Assembly (NCBI GenBank): GCA_033032865.1
Contig: JAWHQI010000028.1
Location: forward strand, 10,187,001-10,251,000
Length of the DNA stretch: 64,000 bases
Source: Dactylorhiza incarnata
Lineage: Eukaryota; Streptophyta; Magnoliopsida; Asparagales; Orchidaceae
Direction: 5' to 3'
Shown: one piece after another, positions 32,367 through 45,041 of the stretch
How the letters are laid out: each line of letters starts with the position of its first letter
Position numbering within the stretch: the stretch's first letter is position 1
Notes under the pieces: model-generated
The model's input: only the letters and a program-made list of their open reading frames with translations
Databases searched by the model: none
What the model was told of the DNA's origin: nothing
Program-made: the position numbers and the translations under genes

Positions 32367-33645
32367 TGTAGGATCTTGAGGCGCCCTTAGAGGGGGGGTG
32401 AATAAGGGTTTTAAAACTTTTGTTATATATTTTAAAATACTTGAAATGAGAAGTGATTACACTAACGATAACAACACACAAAAGAGAATATTAAGTACTA
32501 TAAATGAAAGACATGATTTTATTAACTTGAAATATAGGATTACAAAATTCGATTTCATATGACGCTAGAAATCGTAGGCGATAAAGTAAAATATACTTTT
32601 TATTTTCTATACCGACTCTTCTCACCAAGAACCGGTTGTATTTAGCCTATACTTCCCGGATACGGCCTCAAGCCGCTCTATCCCTTCTATCCCAAGAAAG
32701 GCCACGAGCACCCCCAAGATCTACTCCCTAGACCCAGTCGTCAACACGAGACGAATTCCTCCCTAAGTCCTACCCAGACCTACTCACCAACACGAGGCAA
32801 ATTTAATTCACGATTATAATAAGAAGGTTATAAATAAAAAACAAAACACAAATCAAAACTCCCTATGAAGAATTCTGGAGATGGCGAAGGCTCGTTGAAT
32901 ATTCGCGAATTCAAAGCGTACGTTCTTCGCGTTGAGTAAACGTTGATCCAGTTCTCCATGAATTCTTCGCTCAAATTTTTGTGGGAGATGATAGCCTGGA
33001 AAATATGGCCCTCTCTGAGTTTCTATAGTGCCGGAATAGGGCTCTCTTCAATCATTAGTTTGAGAAGATGAAGTCTACAAATTTATAGGACTGCAAGCTA
33101 ACATCGGCGTTAAGGCTAACGTCTGGCATTGACCCAGTATGGAATTGTTTTGATGCCTCAGATCTTCAAAATGGGAAGGAGATTTTGTACTTTAGGAAAC
33201 TTTTATTTTAGGCAACCCCAACACTGGCGTTAGGTCAGATGATTCCTAAAGTGCTCCTTCAATCGCGACTGCATCCCTCCTTGCCATAATCATTGAGCGT
33301 TAACGCCCACTGTTAAGACCTAACGCCTAGCGTTAAACCTCTTTCATTTTATCAGTTAGCAAGCCATCCCATAGATCGATAAGCCATCTCATCGATCGAT
33401 AAGCCATCTCATCGATCAGCAAGCCATTCGGTCGATCGTCAATGCCCAGCGTTCAGTCTTAACGCCTGGCGTTAGACCATAATCATAATTTCTGTTTGTG
33501 GGCAGTTCCAGACCAATAATGCGCTGCAAGATAGTGTCATACTAGTTCAAACCTGCATGCTAAAAACACAATGTCAAATAAGATCAAATACAAGTAGGAT
33601 TTGTTATTCTCAAATCAAAGGGATGCAAAAAACCATGTTCCAACA
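32367..33645 (-). repeat. 5' LTR of element K
   Basis: 1,279 bp, minus strand tgttggaac...gatcctaca. Palindrome-type motifs taacgcctagcgtta and cttaacgcctggcgttag (33295-33480) and atcgat(c/g)ga(t)aagccatctc repeats (33360-33420) lie just upstream, in the minus sense, of a TATA box (33081-33087). Confidence 0.88.
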
Positions 33646-36600
33646 GAAAGGTCGAACTACTTTAAAACAAATCTGGCTACCTAAGGTTTCCTCCTACTCT
33701 ATGGGAGGAACCTCTTGGGTAGCTGGGTCATTACTCTCATCTCCCTTTTAGGTATGTTGGCAGGCTAAGGACAAAGAAGGTGTGTGTTATTTGGACTCGG
33801 GTTGTTCCAAACACATGACGAGCAACAAAACAAAGCTCCTTAGCCACATGATGAAGAAAGGGGGATGTTGACTTTTGGAGATAACGACAAAGGAAGGAAC
33901 ATGGGCATCAGTACCATGGGTAATGAATCATTTTCTATTTCTAATGTATTGTTTGTAGAAAGTTTAAAACATTATCTGTTTTCAATTAACCAATTATGTG
34001 ATAAAGGTTTAAATATTTTATTTGAATCTTCTATAAATCTTAGCAAAATCATAGATTCTAAAACACATGATATCGTTCTCACCGCACCTTGATTGCATAA
34101 TGTCTATATGATTTCCTTTAATGATCTTTCTCATTCTTCTATAAAATGTTTTATTTCAAAAAATAAAGAATTAGAACTTTGGCATAGGCGTCTTGGTCAC
34201 TTAAGTGCCAATCTAATTTTAAAATTATCAAAAGATAAATTGTTAAAGGACTACCAATGCTAAATGGAAATTTATTTTCTCTTTGCACGCCTTGCCAAAA
34301 AAGAAAAAATTTCAAGATCTTCTTTACAAGAAAAAAATGTTATTTCTACTACTAGACCACTTCAACTAATTCGTATGGATTTATTTAGACAGGTTAGCAC
34401 TTCTAGTATAAGTGGAAAGAAATACACTTTTGTTTTAATTAATGATTTATCAAGATTTTGTTGGACTATATTTCTTTCTTCCAAATCTAATGCATTTTTT
34501 TATTTTACTAAACTATGCATTCTTATTCAAAATGTAATTGATTTAAAAATTAAATGCATACGCTCAGATCATGGAGGAGAATTAGAAAGTGATAAGTTTA
34601 CTACTTTTTGTAATGATCTAGGAATTAAGCAATTTTTTCCGCTCCACGCACCCCACAACAAAATGGTGTAGTGGAGAGGAAAAATAGAACCCTTCAAGAA
34701 CTAGCACGCAATATACTTTTTGAATATGGGTTACCTAGATAATTTTGGGTTGAAGTTGTAAATTCTTCATGTTATGTTATTAATCGTGTCATGCTTCACC
34801 CATTCTTAAAATTAACACCTTATGAGCTATATTTTCAAAAGAAACCTAATGTATCTTATTTCCATGTTTTTGGTTGCAAATCCTTTATATTAAACACTAA
34901 AGATACTTTAGAAAAATTTGATGAAAAATGTGATGAGGGAATTTTCATTAGGTACTCTTCAACTAGTAAGCCTTATAGAATATATATTAAGAGGACTAAA
35001 ATAGTTAAAGAGTCAATTCATGTTAGATTTGACGAGCATGTTCCTTGGGTAGATACTAATCCTACAGGAAACAAAGAGGAACCTCTTCCCCCTTTGGAGC
35101 ATGAGGATGTTGAACCACTTGGAGAAAAAGAAGAAGAAGAAGAAAAGGAGAAAGAGGAAGAAAGAAGAATATGTTCATCCAAGTGAGCTCAAATTTTCAA
35201 AGGACCATCCAAGGGATCTTATAGAACCATCAAAAGGGGTAACTATTCTTCTTCTTTACATTAGTCATTTCAAACTTTTGCTTTGTATCCGAAATAGAAC
35301 CAAAAAATGTTTCAACTATTTTAAATGATAAATTTTGGTTTTTAGATATGAATGAAGATCTTAATCAATTTCAATGTAATAATGTTTGGAAACTTGTAGA
35401 GAGGTCATCTAATCATCCGGTTGTTAGTGTTAAATGGATTTTAAAAAAAAAATAAACGGTGACTTTGGGATTACAAGGTTATTCACAAATCAAGGGGATA
35501 GGTTTTGATGAAACTTTTGCACATGTTGCTCGGCATGAATCTGTTAGAATTTTTCTTGCATTTTCGAGTTTTAAAAGGTTTAAATTATATCAAATGGATG
35601 TTAAAAGTGCATTTTTAAATGGGATCATAAAATAACCTCAATGTTTTATTAATGAAAATTGTCCTAATCATGTGTATAAATTAGAAAAGGCGCCTTATGA
35701 TTTGAAACAAGCGTCACGTGCTTCGTACGAAAGATTAACATCATTTTATTAAAGCACAGATATACTATGTGAAGTGTAGATAACACACTGTTCATTAACC
35801 ATTGTAATAATGATTTGATAATTTTGCAAATTTATGTTGATGATATTATTTTTGGAGCCAGTAATGAAGAGTTGTGTAATAATGTTGTTTTAGTGATGAA
35901 AAATGAATTTGAAATAAGCTTGGTAGGAGAACCTACATATTTTTTTAGGATTTCAAATCACACAAAGACATGATGGTATTTTTATTTGTCAATCTAAATA
36001 TGTTCATGATATACTCAAAAGATTTGGAAAACCTAAAGCAAGCTAATACTCCAATGAGTGCATCACTATAGTAAGGAAAAGATGAGTCGGTATTTCTATT
36101 GATCAAACATTATACAGAGGAATGATAGGATCATTATTATATTTGAGTGCATCTAGACCCGATATTATGTTTGACGTTTGATAATGTGCTAGATTTCAAG
36201 TTAACCCCAAAGAATCACATTTAAAAGTGGTTAAATAATTTTTTAGTTATCTAATTAGTACATCTAGATTAGGTTTATGGTATCTACATAATGATTTTAT
36301 TCTATATAACTTTTTTTATTCAGACTATGCGGGTTGTTATTAGATCGAAAGAGCACTAGTGGATCATGTCAATTCTTAGGCCCTTCACTTGTGTTATGGT
36401 CGAGTATTAAACAAAATTCTATTATTCTCTCCACCACCGAGGCCGAATATATTGCACTAGGTAGTTGTTCTGTATAAGCTTTATGGATAACTCAAACTTT
36501 AGAAGACTTTGGAGTTCATCCAAATAACATAGAATTAAAATGTGACAATAAGAGCGCTATCGATCTTACAAACAATCTAGTACATCATTCTATATCGAAA

Positions 36601-36771
36601 TATATATATGTCCAACATCATTTCATTAGAATTCATATTAAAAAGGAACAAGTAAGAATTAGCTTCATTGGGACCGATTCTCAACTTGCGGACATTTTTA
36701 CCAAACCACTCCCCGATGCTAGATTTCATATGCTTAGATTAGAATTTGGAGTTTTGGACATCTTACCTTGA
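33646..36771 (+). pseudogene. Element L gag end and pol, heavily broken
   Basis: LKQIWLPKVSSYSMGG is the gag end. YLDSGCSKHMTSNKTKL (33800) is the protease site. ISNVLFVESLKH and ELWHRRLGHLSANLILKL (34180) are the pre-integrase. RSDHGGELESDKF (34565) and a PQQNGV-type block at 34655 show integrase. YELYFQKKPNVSYFHVFGCKSF (34812) ends it. RT pieces include YQMDVKSAFLNGII (35590), YVDDIIFG (35828-35855) and LKRFGK. RNase H has STTEAEYIALG (36430) and DIFTKPLPDARFHML (36690-36735). Many frameshifts and stops. Confidence 0.88.
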
Positions 36772-38600
36772 AATATTTAATCCGCAACTTTTTGCTTATT
36801 TTTTTTAATTTTCTTGCTATACTTCATATGCCCCATAATGATAAATCATAATCACAAAATTGGAAGAAACAAATCACGAAATATATGTATTTTGAGCAAA
36901 AAATAAAATCTATATTACTAACGCCTAGCGCTAGTACTAACACCAGCGTTAGCCTAATTCTTCTCATATCAGATCCCTCTCTGATTTTTTCCCCTTTTTG
37001 AACAACTACTTTGGTATATTTCCACTGCCTTCGGAAAGTTTTTCATATTTTTTTTTATTTGACTAAAATTCAAAAACAAAGAGAAAATTACAAAATAATT
37101 TAAAATTTCCAAAAAAATGTTTTGCTTACTTTTTCTTTGTACTTGTTTATTCTGTATGTTTATTTCAAAAACTTTAAAAACACAAAAAATTTGCTTATAC
37201 TTCAATGTCAAAGTAAAGGATGATTAGATTTATCATTTAAAGATTATTTACAATGGATAATTTTACTTTCAAGTTTATTAAAAACATTATTTTGATTTTG
37301 TCATGCCTTGAATTTTATCTTATAATATGCAATGAACTTATTGTATAACACATGTGTAGGAATTTTTATAGCATGCCTCTAAGTATGAGTAATGTTTTAT
37401 ATTTTATAATGATTATCTCACTCACTTTATGATAACCTACATGCGTTTGTTATCTTATTCTGGCATGATTGTGTAGTGTAATAGCATAACTTGGTGAATT
37501 ACATAAATACATTACCTAGACAACATTGAATTATTTCATGCAATCCTTTGTATTCATGCACTTGTTTTTTCTGAGAAATGTGGTTTAAAAAAATTATATA
37601 TTTGCAAAACAAGTGAATTCGGAGTCCTTGGTCGCTAAAATAAAAAGTCAAATAAAAATATGACAATGAATACTCCACCAAACACTACGCACCCTCCTGA
37701 TTAGTCTTAATAAGCATTGTGAGGTTGAGCACCTTGGAAAGAATTGTAAAGTGTCTTGTGCAAACAAAAATTACACCACATCTCTAAATATTTATATATA
37801 TTTATATATATGTGTGTGTGTGTATTGAAAATTATGGAAGTAAAATTATTTATGTATATTTAATGGTGTGTTCTTACATTACATGCTTTCATGTGGTTTG
37901 ATTTATACACGTGTATACTTTATCAAAACAACCTTTTGTACACATCATTGTCTTATATAAAACTTCTACTCATAAAAATTGGACCATAAAGCATATCTTC
38001 ACTACTCTCTACATACATGAGTAAATGCAAAAGATAGCATAGCACGACCTTTACAATGTTTATTTTGACTTGAAATGTAAATTAATTTACTTTGTAAAGC
38101 ATATCCTTTTTTGATATTTCAAATCATGCTTGCATATTTTTGAAGAAACATCTCTTGTACTTAATTTCAAACATCTATTTTTTCAAATTTCAAACTCATT
38201 TTCTATTATATATTTTTACCTTCTAAAAAGATGTTTTTTATGAGTTCTTACACTATTTCCGTTGCACTTACTACTTGTGCTTGATCATGCATATTTTGTT
38301 TTTAAGTAGTAAACTCAAAATGTTAAATATTTACTTTCATATCTACATAGTGCACATGAAAGATTTTGCTAAAACCCTCTTCTACCCAATTTTGACAATA
38401 CCAAAAGGGGGAGAACCAATTGAAGAAATCTAATATTTAGGCGGAGTACATTAAAAATTATTGAAAGCATCTATATAAAGGGAGAATCCATATAGGGGGA
38501 GTATATTGCATGGTTATCACGCTTATCATTTACTATAATCACAACTCTAGTAATTGTTGCTTTCTTCTTAGAGGATTTGTTATTATCAAACGGGTGAGAT
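36772..38600 (+). other. Non-coding 3' region of element L with repeated polypurine tracts
   Basis: AT-rich and similar to B 13350-16168. taacgcctagcgctagt at 36918 is another member of the palindrome family. Polypurine runs are at 38403 (aaaagggggagaac), 38436, 38476, 38493 and 38585 (caaacgggtgagat, adjoining the LTR). No ORF. Confidence 0.78.
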
Positions 38601-39748
38601 TGTTGGAGCATGCATTCCGCATCCCTTGTTTGAGAATAACAAATCCCATAATGTATTTGATCTTGCTTTTCTTGTGTTTATAGAGTGCAGGAACTATAGG
38701 TACAATACCCCTAAGAGTGCGATGCAGTATGAAGACAGAACTCTGAATTTATCGCTAACGCTAGGCGGTATCACTACCGCTCGCATTATCAATACCGCGG
38801 GGAAGTAGTGCCACAATCTCCACCATGATCAACACGATCTGCAATTACCGTTGGGAATTATCACTACCACCAAGATCTCCATGATATCATCTACGTGTCT
38901 CATCGATACGCTACCGCCAGGCGGTATCGCTACCATTGGCGTTAGCTCCCGAGCCTATTTAAGGAGCAAATCTATTCATTTAAGGCTACCATATCTAAAG
39001 CTATCATTTCTACCTTTTGTGAGAGCCTTCATCCCCAGATTCTGAGAGCACTCCCAACACCATCCTTGAAGATCAAGAGTGAGAAGGAGATTTTCAAATT
39101 GTCAAACTTGAAGAAGGACGCACGCTTCAACTTCGATGATGTTCATGGTTATTCTTCATCATCTCCTTCAGAGCACTTCAATATATGGAGTTTTTATTTC
39201 TAAATTTATTTTGTATTCTTCCATTTTCTTTTGTAACAGTAGTGAATTCACCGCCTTGTGTGTGGCGACTAGGCCTTAGAAGGTTTAGAAGGAAATTCGC
39301 CGCCTTGTGTGTGGAGACTAGGTTTAGTGTAGATCTAGGGGGAGGCTATAAGCCATATCTGTGGTAAGATAGGCTATAGCCAGCCGGTCCTTAGGAGAAG
39401 GGCCGGTGAAGGAAGAAAAAGTGATTTTTATTAAAGCTTTGATTTCAAGCTTCATTGAAATCAAATTATTATATTCTTTCTTTGAAATAAAATCATATTT
39501 AATCTTCTCAGAATTTCAAGAATTTTATTTTATTCAAGCATTTATAAGAAAAAATTCTTTTGCACATTTTTCAAGGAGTTTTATTTTCTGGAGAGCTAAT
39601 GCCTGACATTAACACTAACGCTAGCGGTAGGAACAGAATTAGAATGTTTCTTGTTTCTGCAATTATCACAAAAAATTTCTCAGTTTTATTTAAAATTTGT
39701 AAACCCCTAATTCACCCCCACCCTCTAAGGGCTCCATAAGATCCAACA
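38601..39748 (+). repeat. 3' LTR of element L
   Basis: 1,148 bp, tgttggagcatgc...gatccaaca. Palindromes ctaacgctaggcggta and ctaccgccaggcggtatc (38753-38945) sit just before tatttaag at 38956. The 3' end (ccctctaagggctccataag) matches the B family. Confidence 0.9.
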
Positions 39749-40426
39749 AAATGTTATACAAACAATGTTATATCATTATAAAATTGCAAGCATGATTTTA
39801 AATATCAGAAGGAGATAACTAGATTGTAAGATAATTTGCATTTCAAGTAAAAATAAACATTACAGAGATCATGTTTTGTCATCGAGTGCATTTACTTAAG
39901 TTTGTAGAAAGTATTGAATTTGTGCGTACAAAGTGTGTTTTGATAAAGTATACAAGTGCATTAATCAAAGCACATGACTTTTGTAATAGAATAAAACACA
40001 ACATTATTGAAAGGCATAAATAAAGGTACTTCCACAAATTTCAATGCACACAAATTAAATTGTACAACTACCAAGGTGCTTCGCACATACAATGCTTATT
40101 AAGACTTATAAGGAGCAAAGTAGTGCTTAGGGGATCACTTAATATTATTCTGTAAGTTTTATAATCTTGTGTAAAAAAGAGAAGTGGTGTACTAAATTGT
40201 TTGCACAGGACACTTTACAATTCTCTCCAAGGTGCTCAACCTCACAATGCTTATTATGTCTTATCAGGAGGGTAGTTCTTGGTGGAGTTTCCTTGTCATT
40301 TATTATTTAATTGATTTTTTTATGACAAAGGACTCTGAATTCACTTGTTTAGCATACATATAATTTTAGCTTTAACCACATTTCTCAAAAAAGTGCATGA
40401 AAGGACAAAGAATTGCAAGACACAGA
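39749..40426 (-). mobile_element. Fragment M: minus-strand 3' region of a B/L-type element
   Basis: Reads, reverse-complemented, like B 14350-15030 (aaagtatacaag, gtgctcaacctcacaatgc, ctctgaattcacttg). L seems to have inserted into it. No LTR or gene remains. Confidence 0.7.
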
Positions 40427-41290
40427 TGGGACACTCAGCAACAGGAGAAATCAGAATATCCTCAACATCAAAAACAACATGGTTGGCCTCCCTCATGGGG
40501 TTGCTAGGACCCACCTTGAATAAATAACTCTGAGGCTCAGAAGAAGTGGGGACCGATCCGGGTTCCCCGCACTTGAACACCAGCTTCCATTTTTATCACG
40601 AGCCATAGGTATGGCTGCCGCCAGCTCAGCGTCCGAAGAGAGGTTGCACATAAATAATTCTCCTCCACAAAAGTACCAATACGGAAGAGAGAGCAAGCAA
40701 GGGGACTGGGTCCACAAAACCTAGAATTGGCGTGAAATCACGCTCTCGGTCCGCTACGTGGAGACAATGCTTAAGAAGTGTACTCCACAACTTAGCCAGA
40801 TCCCAAGAGTTCCAAATATACCGTATAAAGTGCTCTCATGGCGATAGTCGGTCTGATACTCCAAATGAAGCCACCTCTTATTACTCAGAATCTTGATTCG
40901 ACCTCCTGTGTAGTGGAGAAATCGCACCAATCCTTGAACACCTCTATGGAGAACTGTGAGCCGTGCTCTCAGAAGAATACAATCATCCCGATGATCCGCG
41001 TCTTCCCAGAAAAAGTAAACTGCGAAATCGGCACACCACGGAACTTAAATATCTCAATTGCCTCCTCTGAAGGAGGGATACGGAACCCCGACTTCAAGCA
41101 CCCTTCTGAAAGTGTAATCCAACCGGTTTGAGGATTTTGTGTGCGCTCCTCCGAATACGGGATCTTCACCTCCACGCTCGCAGGTAATCTTTAACGCTTT
41201 CTCCATGCATCAACTCGCTCCCCATTAAGAATGGACTGTATCCTCATCGGTCTCCCCAGAGCACCTCACTTTGGCACCTAAGAATTCAGA
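40427..41290 (-). pseudogene. Decayed gypsy-type transposon protein (tentative)
   Basis: The minus strand has a readable core at 41175-40969: TGWITLSEGCLKSGFRIPPS, EEAIEIFKFRGVPISQFTF. It continues in another frame with FKDWCDFSTTQ. GFRIPPS plus an LxxFGxxxxQ-like stretch recalls the 'putative gypsy type transposon' family (PF04195) of plant gypsy-group elements. A more distal piece (40717-40493) reads WYFCGGELFMCNLSSDAELAAAIP. Several stops and frame changes. The family call rests on memory of the motif only. Confidence 0.35.
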
Positions 41291-42362
41291 GGACCACGGG
41301 TTAGAAAAAAACACACACATTTAATGAAAAAAGACAAACTCGTGATGGCGAAGCACCGACAAAATTTAGCTCGAGCGAGCAATTGTGTCTATCGGCAAAA
41401 ACAAAGCAGGAGAGAGCGACCGCTCGGGCAAATTGGACCGAGCGACGCACCAAGGTGCACACCCACATGTACAGATAACACGTCGATGCGCGTGAAGGCA
41501 CAGGGTCGCACCAGCGGGCATGGCGGTGCCAGCCCACACCAGTGCACACCGTGACACCAGGTTGTACGAGCACGCACATCCTCCGACTGTCTGCTTGACG
41601 CGGTCTCGCTAGCGGCGGACCATGCAGTTGCAAGGCGTGCCCAGCCACACGGCTTCGTCATCGGCCAATCATGAGGTCGTAAGGCAAGCCCAGTTTAGCG
41701 GCCTCGCCGGTGGCCAATTGTGTGTCTCCTCACCTAGCCATACGGCCCCACCACCGTCTGACCAACCCAAGTCGCAAGCCTGCATGGAACTCTCCCAACT
41801 ACTAGTGAGCGACCTCCTCCTCGCTCCATCTTACGCACATGCAATCAAAATCCCTTACTTCTGGCATGGCTTTGATGCACTTCCCACCTCCACAAAGCCG
41901 CAACGAGCAGAAATATGAAAATAAAAATCCTCGAACTCCTCTTGCATAGGTCATGGACTCCAAGAATTTGGAAGGCAAATGATAAGGACCACCAAAATTT
42001 ATAGGGAAAATTGGTATGCGAATAGCGAATTCCCCATCATAATGGGTGTGCGGATAGCCATGATTCCCCATTAATGTTAGTGTTTTTAGTGGGGAATGAG
42101 GAAACCGCCCCAAACCACCCGCTGACAGAGCACCACTTCACCCACTAACGTCGCGATGAAACAACACACGCCCCAACCAATCCCATCGCAGGGTCACCTA
42201 GGACGTGCGTGCGTAGCCTCTCTTCGGTTGTGCAACCCCCACCGCACGGCCCTCTTTGGTTGTGCGCCTGTCACCGCATGCCCCTCTCCGATGGGCTCCC
42301 TCAAGTCATGCAGATTCTGCCGCGCGGCCCTTTCTAGCCATGCGGCCATCACAGTATGGTTT
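41291..42362 (-). repeat. Region J: GC-rich, LTR-like sequence of unknown family
   Basis: No convincing protein; the overlapping Arg/Cys-rich ORFs at 41301-41661 are by-products of GC content. On the minus strand a TATA box (cctataaatt, 41996-42005) is preceded by gccgcatggc, gccgcgcggc and cgcacg-type words (42180-42350), the layout seen in the other LTRs here. J continues at 43593-43608 and 49467-49696 once I and H are removed. Confidence 0.4.
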
Positions 42363-43587
42363 TGTGAATTTTTCCATAGATCTAGGAGTGAGCAAGAATC
42401 GTACAACTCAAAGTTATAGCCAACAACACGAAGCACATGAAGCAAAGCAATATTTATTGATAATATCAAAAATCTTCATTACAGAGCGAGGTATACATGG
42501 CGAGACATGATTTCGCCTGTACACAAAACCAAAAAGAAAGATACAAGCTAAAGAAAGATAATTGGCGGTCTGATCACAGAATCCATCAGACCGCGCGGTC
42601 AGGGTGTTCGCATTACTAGAAAAAGAGACCACACGAACAGACAAACAATGACTTGATCAACACCACTGAAGCCGCGACCTCCCGAACTCCACTGATTCCC
42701 CCGAACTCCAGCAACCCGCACTGTAAGCTGCGATGCTGCCCGGACACTTTAGAAGAAGAGGTGACCGCTGCTGTCCGCACTATCCGCAGAAGCTGCACAA
42801 GGAAAGTTCAATCAGCAAACCGGCCGGTCACAAAAATGAGACCGCAAGAAATAGGCGCGAGCTCAGCTTACACTTGGTGCGATTGATTTTGCTGCTATAG
42901 TGGCTCCTAGTTATAGGCGTACGACCTGATCTAGTCACCACCCTATGAGATAGAGTCATCGCTCTTATCGCGCGACCAAGACCGGTCAACCCGCAAGATC
43001 AGCAGACGATCTCTCTGCGCTTTGTGAGCTTGCCGACTTCAAATGACCAGGTGATCGCCACTCCTCCAAGAAGTCGCGCGATCATGACAAATCACACGGT
43101 CATGATGCCCACCACCAGTGTTCGCCTATACAAGACCTCCTCCAGAGACTGCGAACACCGCCAAGTCGACTAGGGCAACAGCCCGCCAAGTCGACCAAAC
43201 ACCAATGACCGTATATACCGGCAGATCGCCAAGGACCAGCTTATGCGAACACAAAATCAGAGACCGCGCAACTAAGAAGACTTTAGTCCGCGCGCACCAA
43301 CAAGAACCCGGACAGTCACCAGACCGGACTGTCCCTTCCAGAACAACCACCCTATGCGGTCAACAGCTTAACTGGCACAATACAGAACAGCTCGCCACGC
43401 GGTCTCACAATCCAGACCGCGTGGCCTCACCTCGGCAACCTTGGATAAAGAACGACGGTCAGACCAAATAAGCCAGCGGCTAGACCGAATAGGTCAGACC
43501 ACAGAAGGAGACCGCAAGCTCGCGCGGTTAGACCAGACCACGCGACCTCCTCCCAGACCGCCAACTTCCACTTCAACATTTTCAACA
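42363..43587 (-). mobile_element. Element I: solo LTR related to element A
   Basis: 1,225 bp, minus strand tgttgaaaatgttgaag...ttcaca. TSD ggttt at 42358-42362 and 43588-43592. The start matches the A LTR (tgttaaatttttgaagtgg) and the body has the same cggtct/agaccg word usage and cctcgcattg-type block (42485). No internal region is left, so it is a product of LTR-LTR recombination. TATA-like cctataa is at 42911-42917 (minus). Confidence 0.85.
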
Positions 43588-43608
43588 GGTTTTCCCAGGT
43601 TATGCGGC

Positions 43609-45041
43609 TGATGCGTCACGGCAAGTGCACCGGTCGCATGCAAGTAATAGTTGGGAGGCAACTCCTCAGATATCGATCTCTTAGGGAATGCAAGTTGTGG
43701 TGACAAGAAAATAGAGTGAGGTGATTGTTACGACGAGTAAAAGAAAGTAAAAATAAGGGCGTTGCTATTGGTGTCCTAAGCAATTGCAGAAATAAGAGAA
43801 ATGTGGGTCGAAAGCACCGCTTCACAAAGTGGGGGTGAGTGCAGCGGTCGCGATGCCGCGCTTCGGTATGTGGGTGAAATGGCCACAGTGCAGGCTTTTG
43901 TGAGGGTCGTATTCACCTCTTCGCCAACATCACTACTAGCAATTGCTAGATGGCTAGCTAGAACATGTGTATGCAAGTGGAGTGGGGACAGAGCGCATCA
44001 CAACAAAGCATGAAGTGAAGAATAAAACAAGAATAAGCTTCCGATCATAGACAAATAGAGATTAATCCAGTTCATTACAACAGTTAAGAATACATTTCCA
44101 AAAAGAGAGAGGGTAGAGGAAACCACGAGATGAGAAGCCTCGCCGTAGATCTTGGTCGGAATGGGGGGTCGTCACGCCTCCTACGAGCTTAGTCCTTGGT
44201 TGCTTCCGGGGTTCAGAGGCTATCACTACCTCCAAACGTCATCCGTCTTCTTCTCAGAGCTGGGTCTCTTCCACTTAGCCCAATGGAGATGCCACACCTT
44301 GAAATACTTGTTGTAGATGGAGGGGAATGCTTCCGGGAGCCTTGATGGAGCTTAGGATCGATGGATGAAGCTTTCCCAAGGAAGAAAATGGATGGATGGA
44401 GCTTGGAGAGGGAAAATGGCGGAAGCTTAAGGAAGAACTCGCGCCTAAACTGTGTTGAATGACCTAGAATCGTGGAGCCGGTCTTTAAATACGGAGCAGA
44501 GTATACACTGCACACAATCAATGGTGCACGACCAGTGGTCGTGCGTGAAGGAATGCTTGTGATCGTGCGCGGTCAACCTGCAGCAGAGGGAAAGATAGGA
44601 AATTAATGCATGGTCAGTGGCGCACGATCAGTGGTCGTGCGCGAAGAAGTCCTATGATCGTGCGCAGTCAACCTGCAACAGAGGGAAAGATAGGGAATTA
44701 ACGCATGACCAGTGGTTGTGCGCCTGATCGTGCGCGAAGGAAAATGCACGATCAGTGGTTTTTTAGGCCAAATTCACCCCAATCCATTCCGAGCGTTCAC
44801 ATGATCCTTGTATCTGCATGAAAAACATGCTAGACCACTGATCCGTGCACACCACAGGATCCATAGAACATGCATAAAGTAATATATAACAAAATTACGC
44901 CACGAAGAGGGTAGGGAATGCACTATAGTTGAGAATATGAAATGCTATCAATATAAGCATAGATGAGCAGTAAATGAAGTGCAAAGGACAGATAAACAAC
45001 CCAGATGAGCCCGAAAATCACTATATAAACCGGACTCATCA
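43609..45041 (-). repeat. 3' LTR of element H
   Basis: 1,433 bp. Plus-strand edges tgatgcgtcacg and cggactcatca. Contains gcacgaccagtggtcgtgcg-type palindromes (44524-44770) upstream, in the minus sense, of a tatttaaa box (44484-44491). Confidence 0.9.

Larger units (their letters stand above)
25867..33645 (-). mobile_element. Element K: decayed copia element related to B, minus strand
   Basis: Minus-strand order: LTR (32367-33645), PBS, gag (30378-32317), protease/integrase/RT/RNase H (27300-30377), AT-rich 3' region to 25867. The 3' LTR is lost at the junction with N. LTR start (tgttggaac), LTR end (gatcctaca) and leader (caaccgggaataATG) match B, so K is a pol-bearing relative. Many frameshifts and stops; inactive. 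Confidence 0.88.
33646..39748 (+). mobile_element. Element L: decayed copia element lacking its 5' end, plus strand
   Basis: Starts inside gag, just past the zinc knuckle, where the LTR of K abuts. It continues through pol (33646-36771), an AT-rich 3' region with repeated polypurine tracts, and a 3' LTR (38601-39748). Same broad family as B and K. Its 5' LTR and most of gag are not found on the far side of K. Confidence 0.87.

Noticed and set aside
41301..41661. Overlapping 63-121-codon Arg/Cys-rich ORFs
   Set aside because: Four overlapping frames are open at once in GC-rich DNA; no domain, and low-complexity translations. Treated as part of region J.
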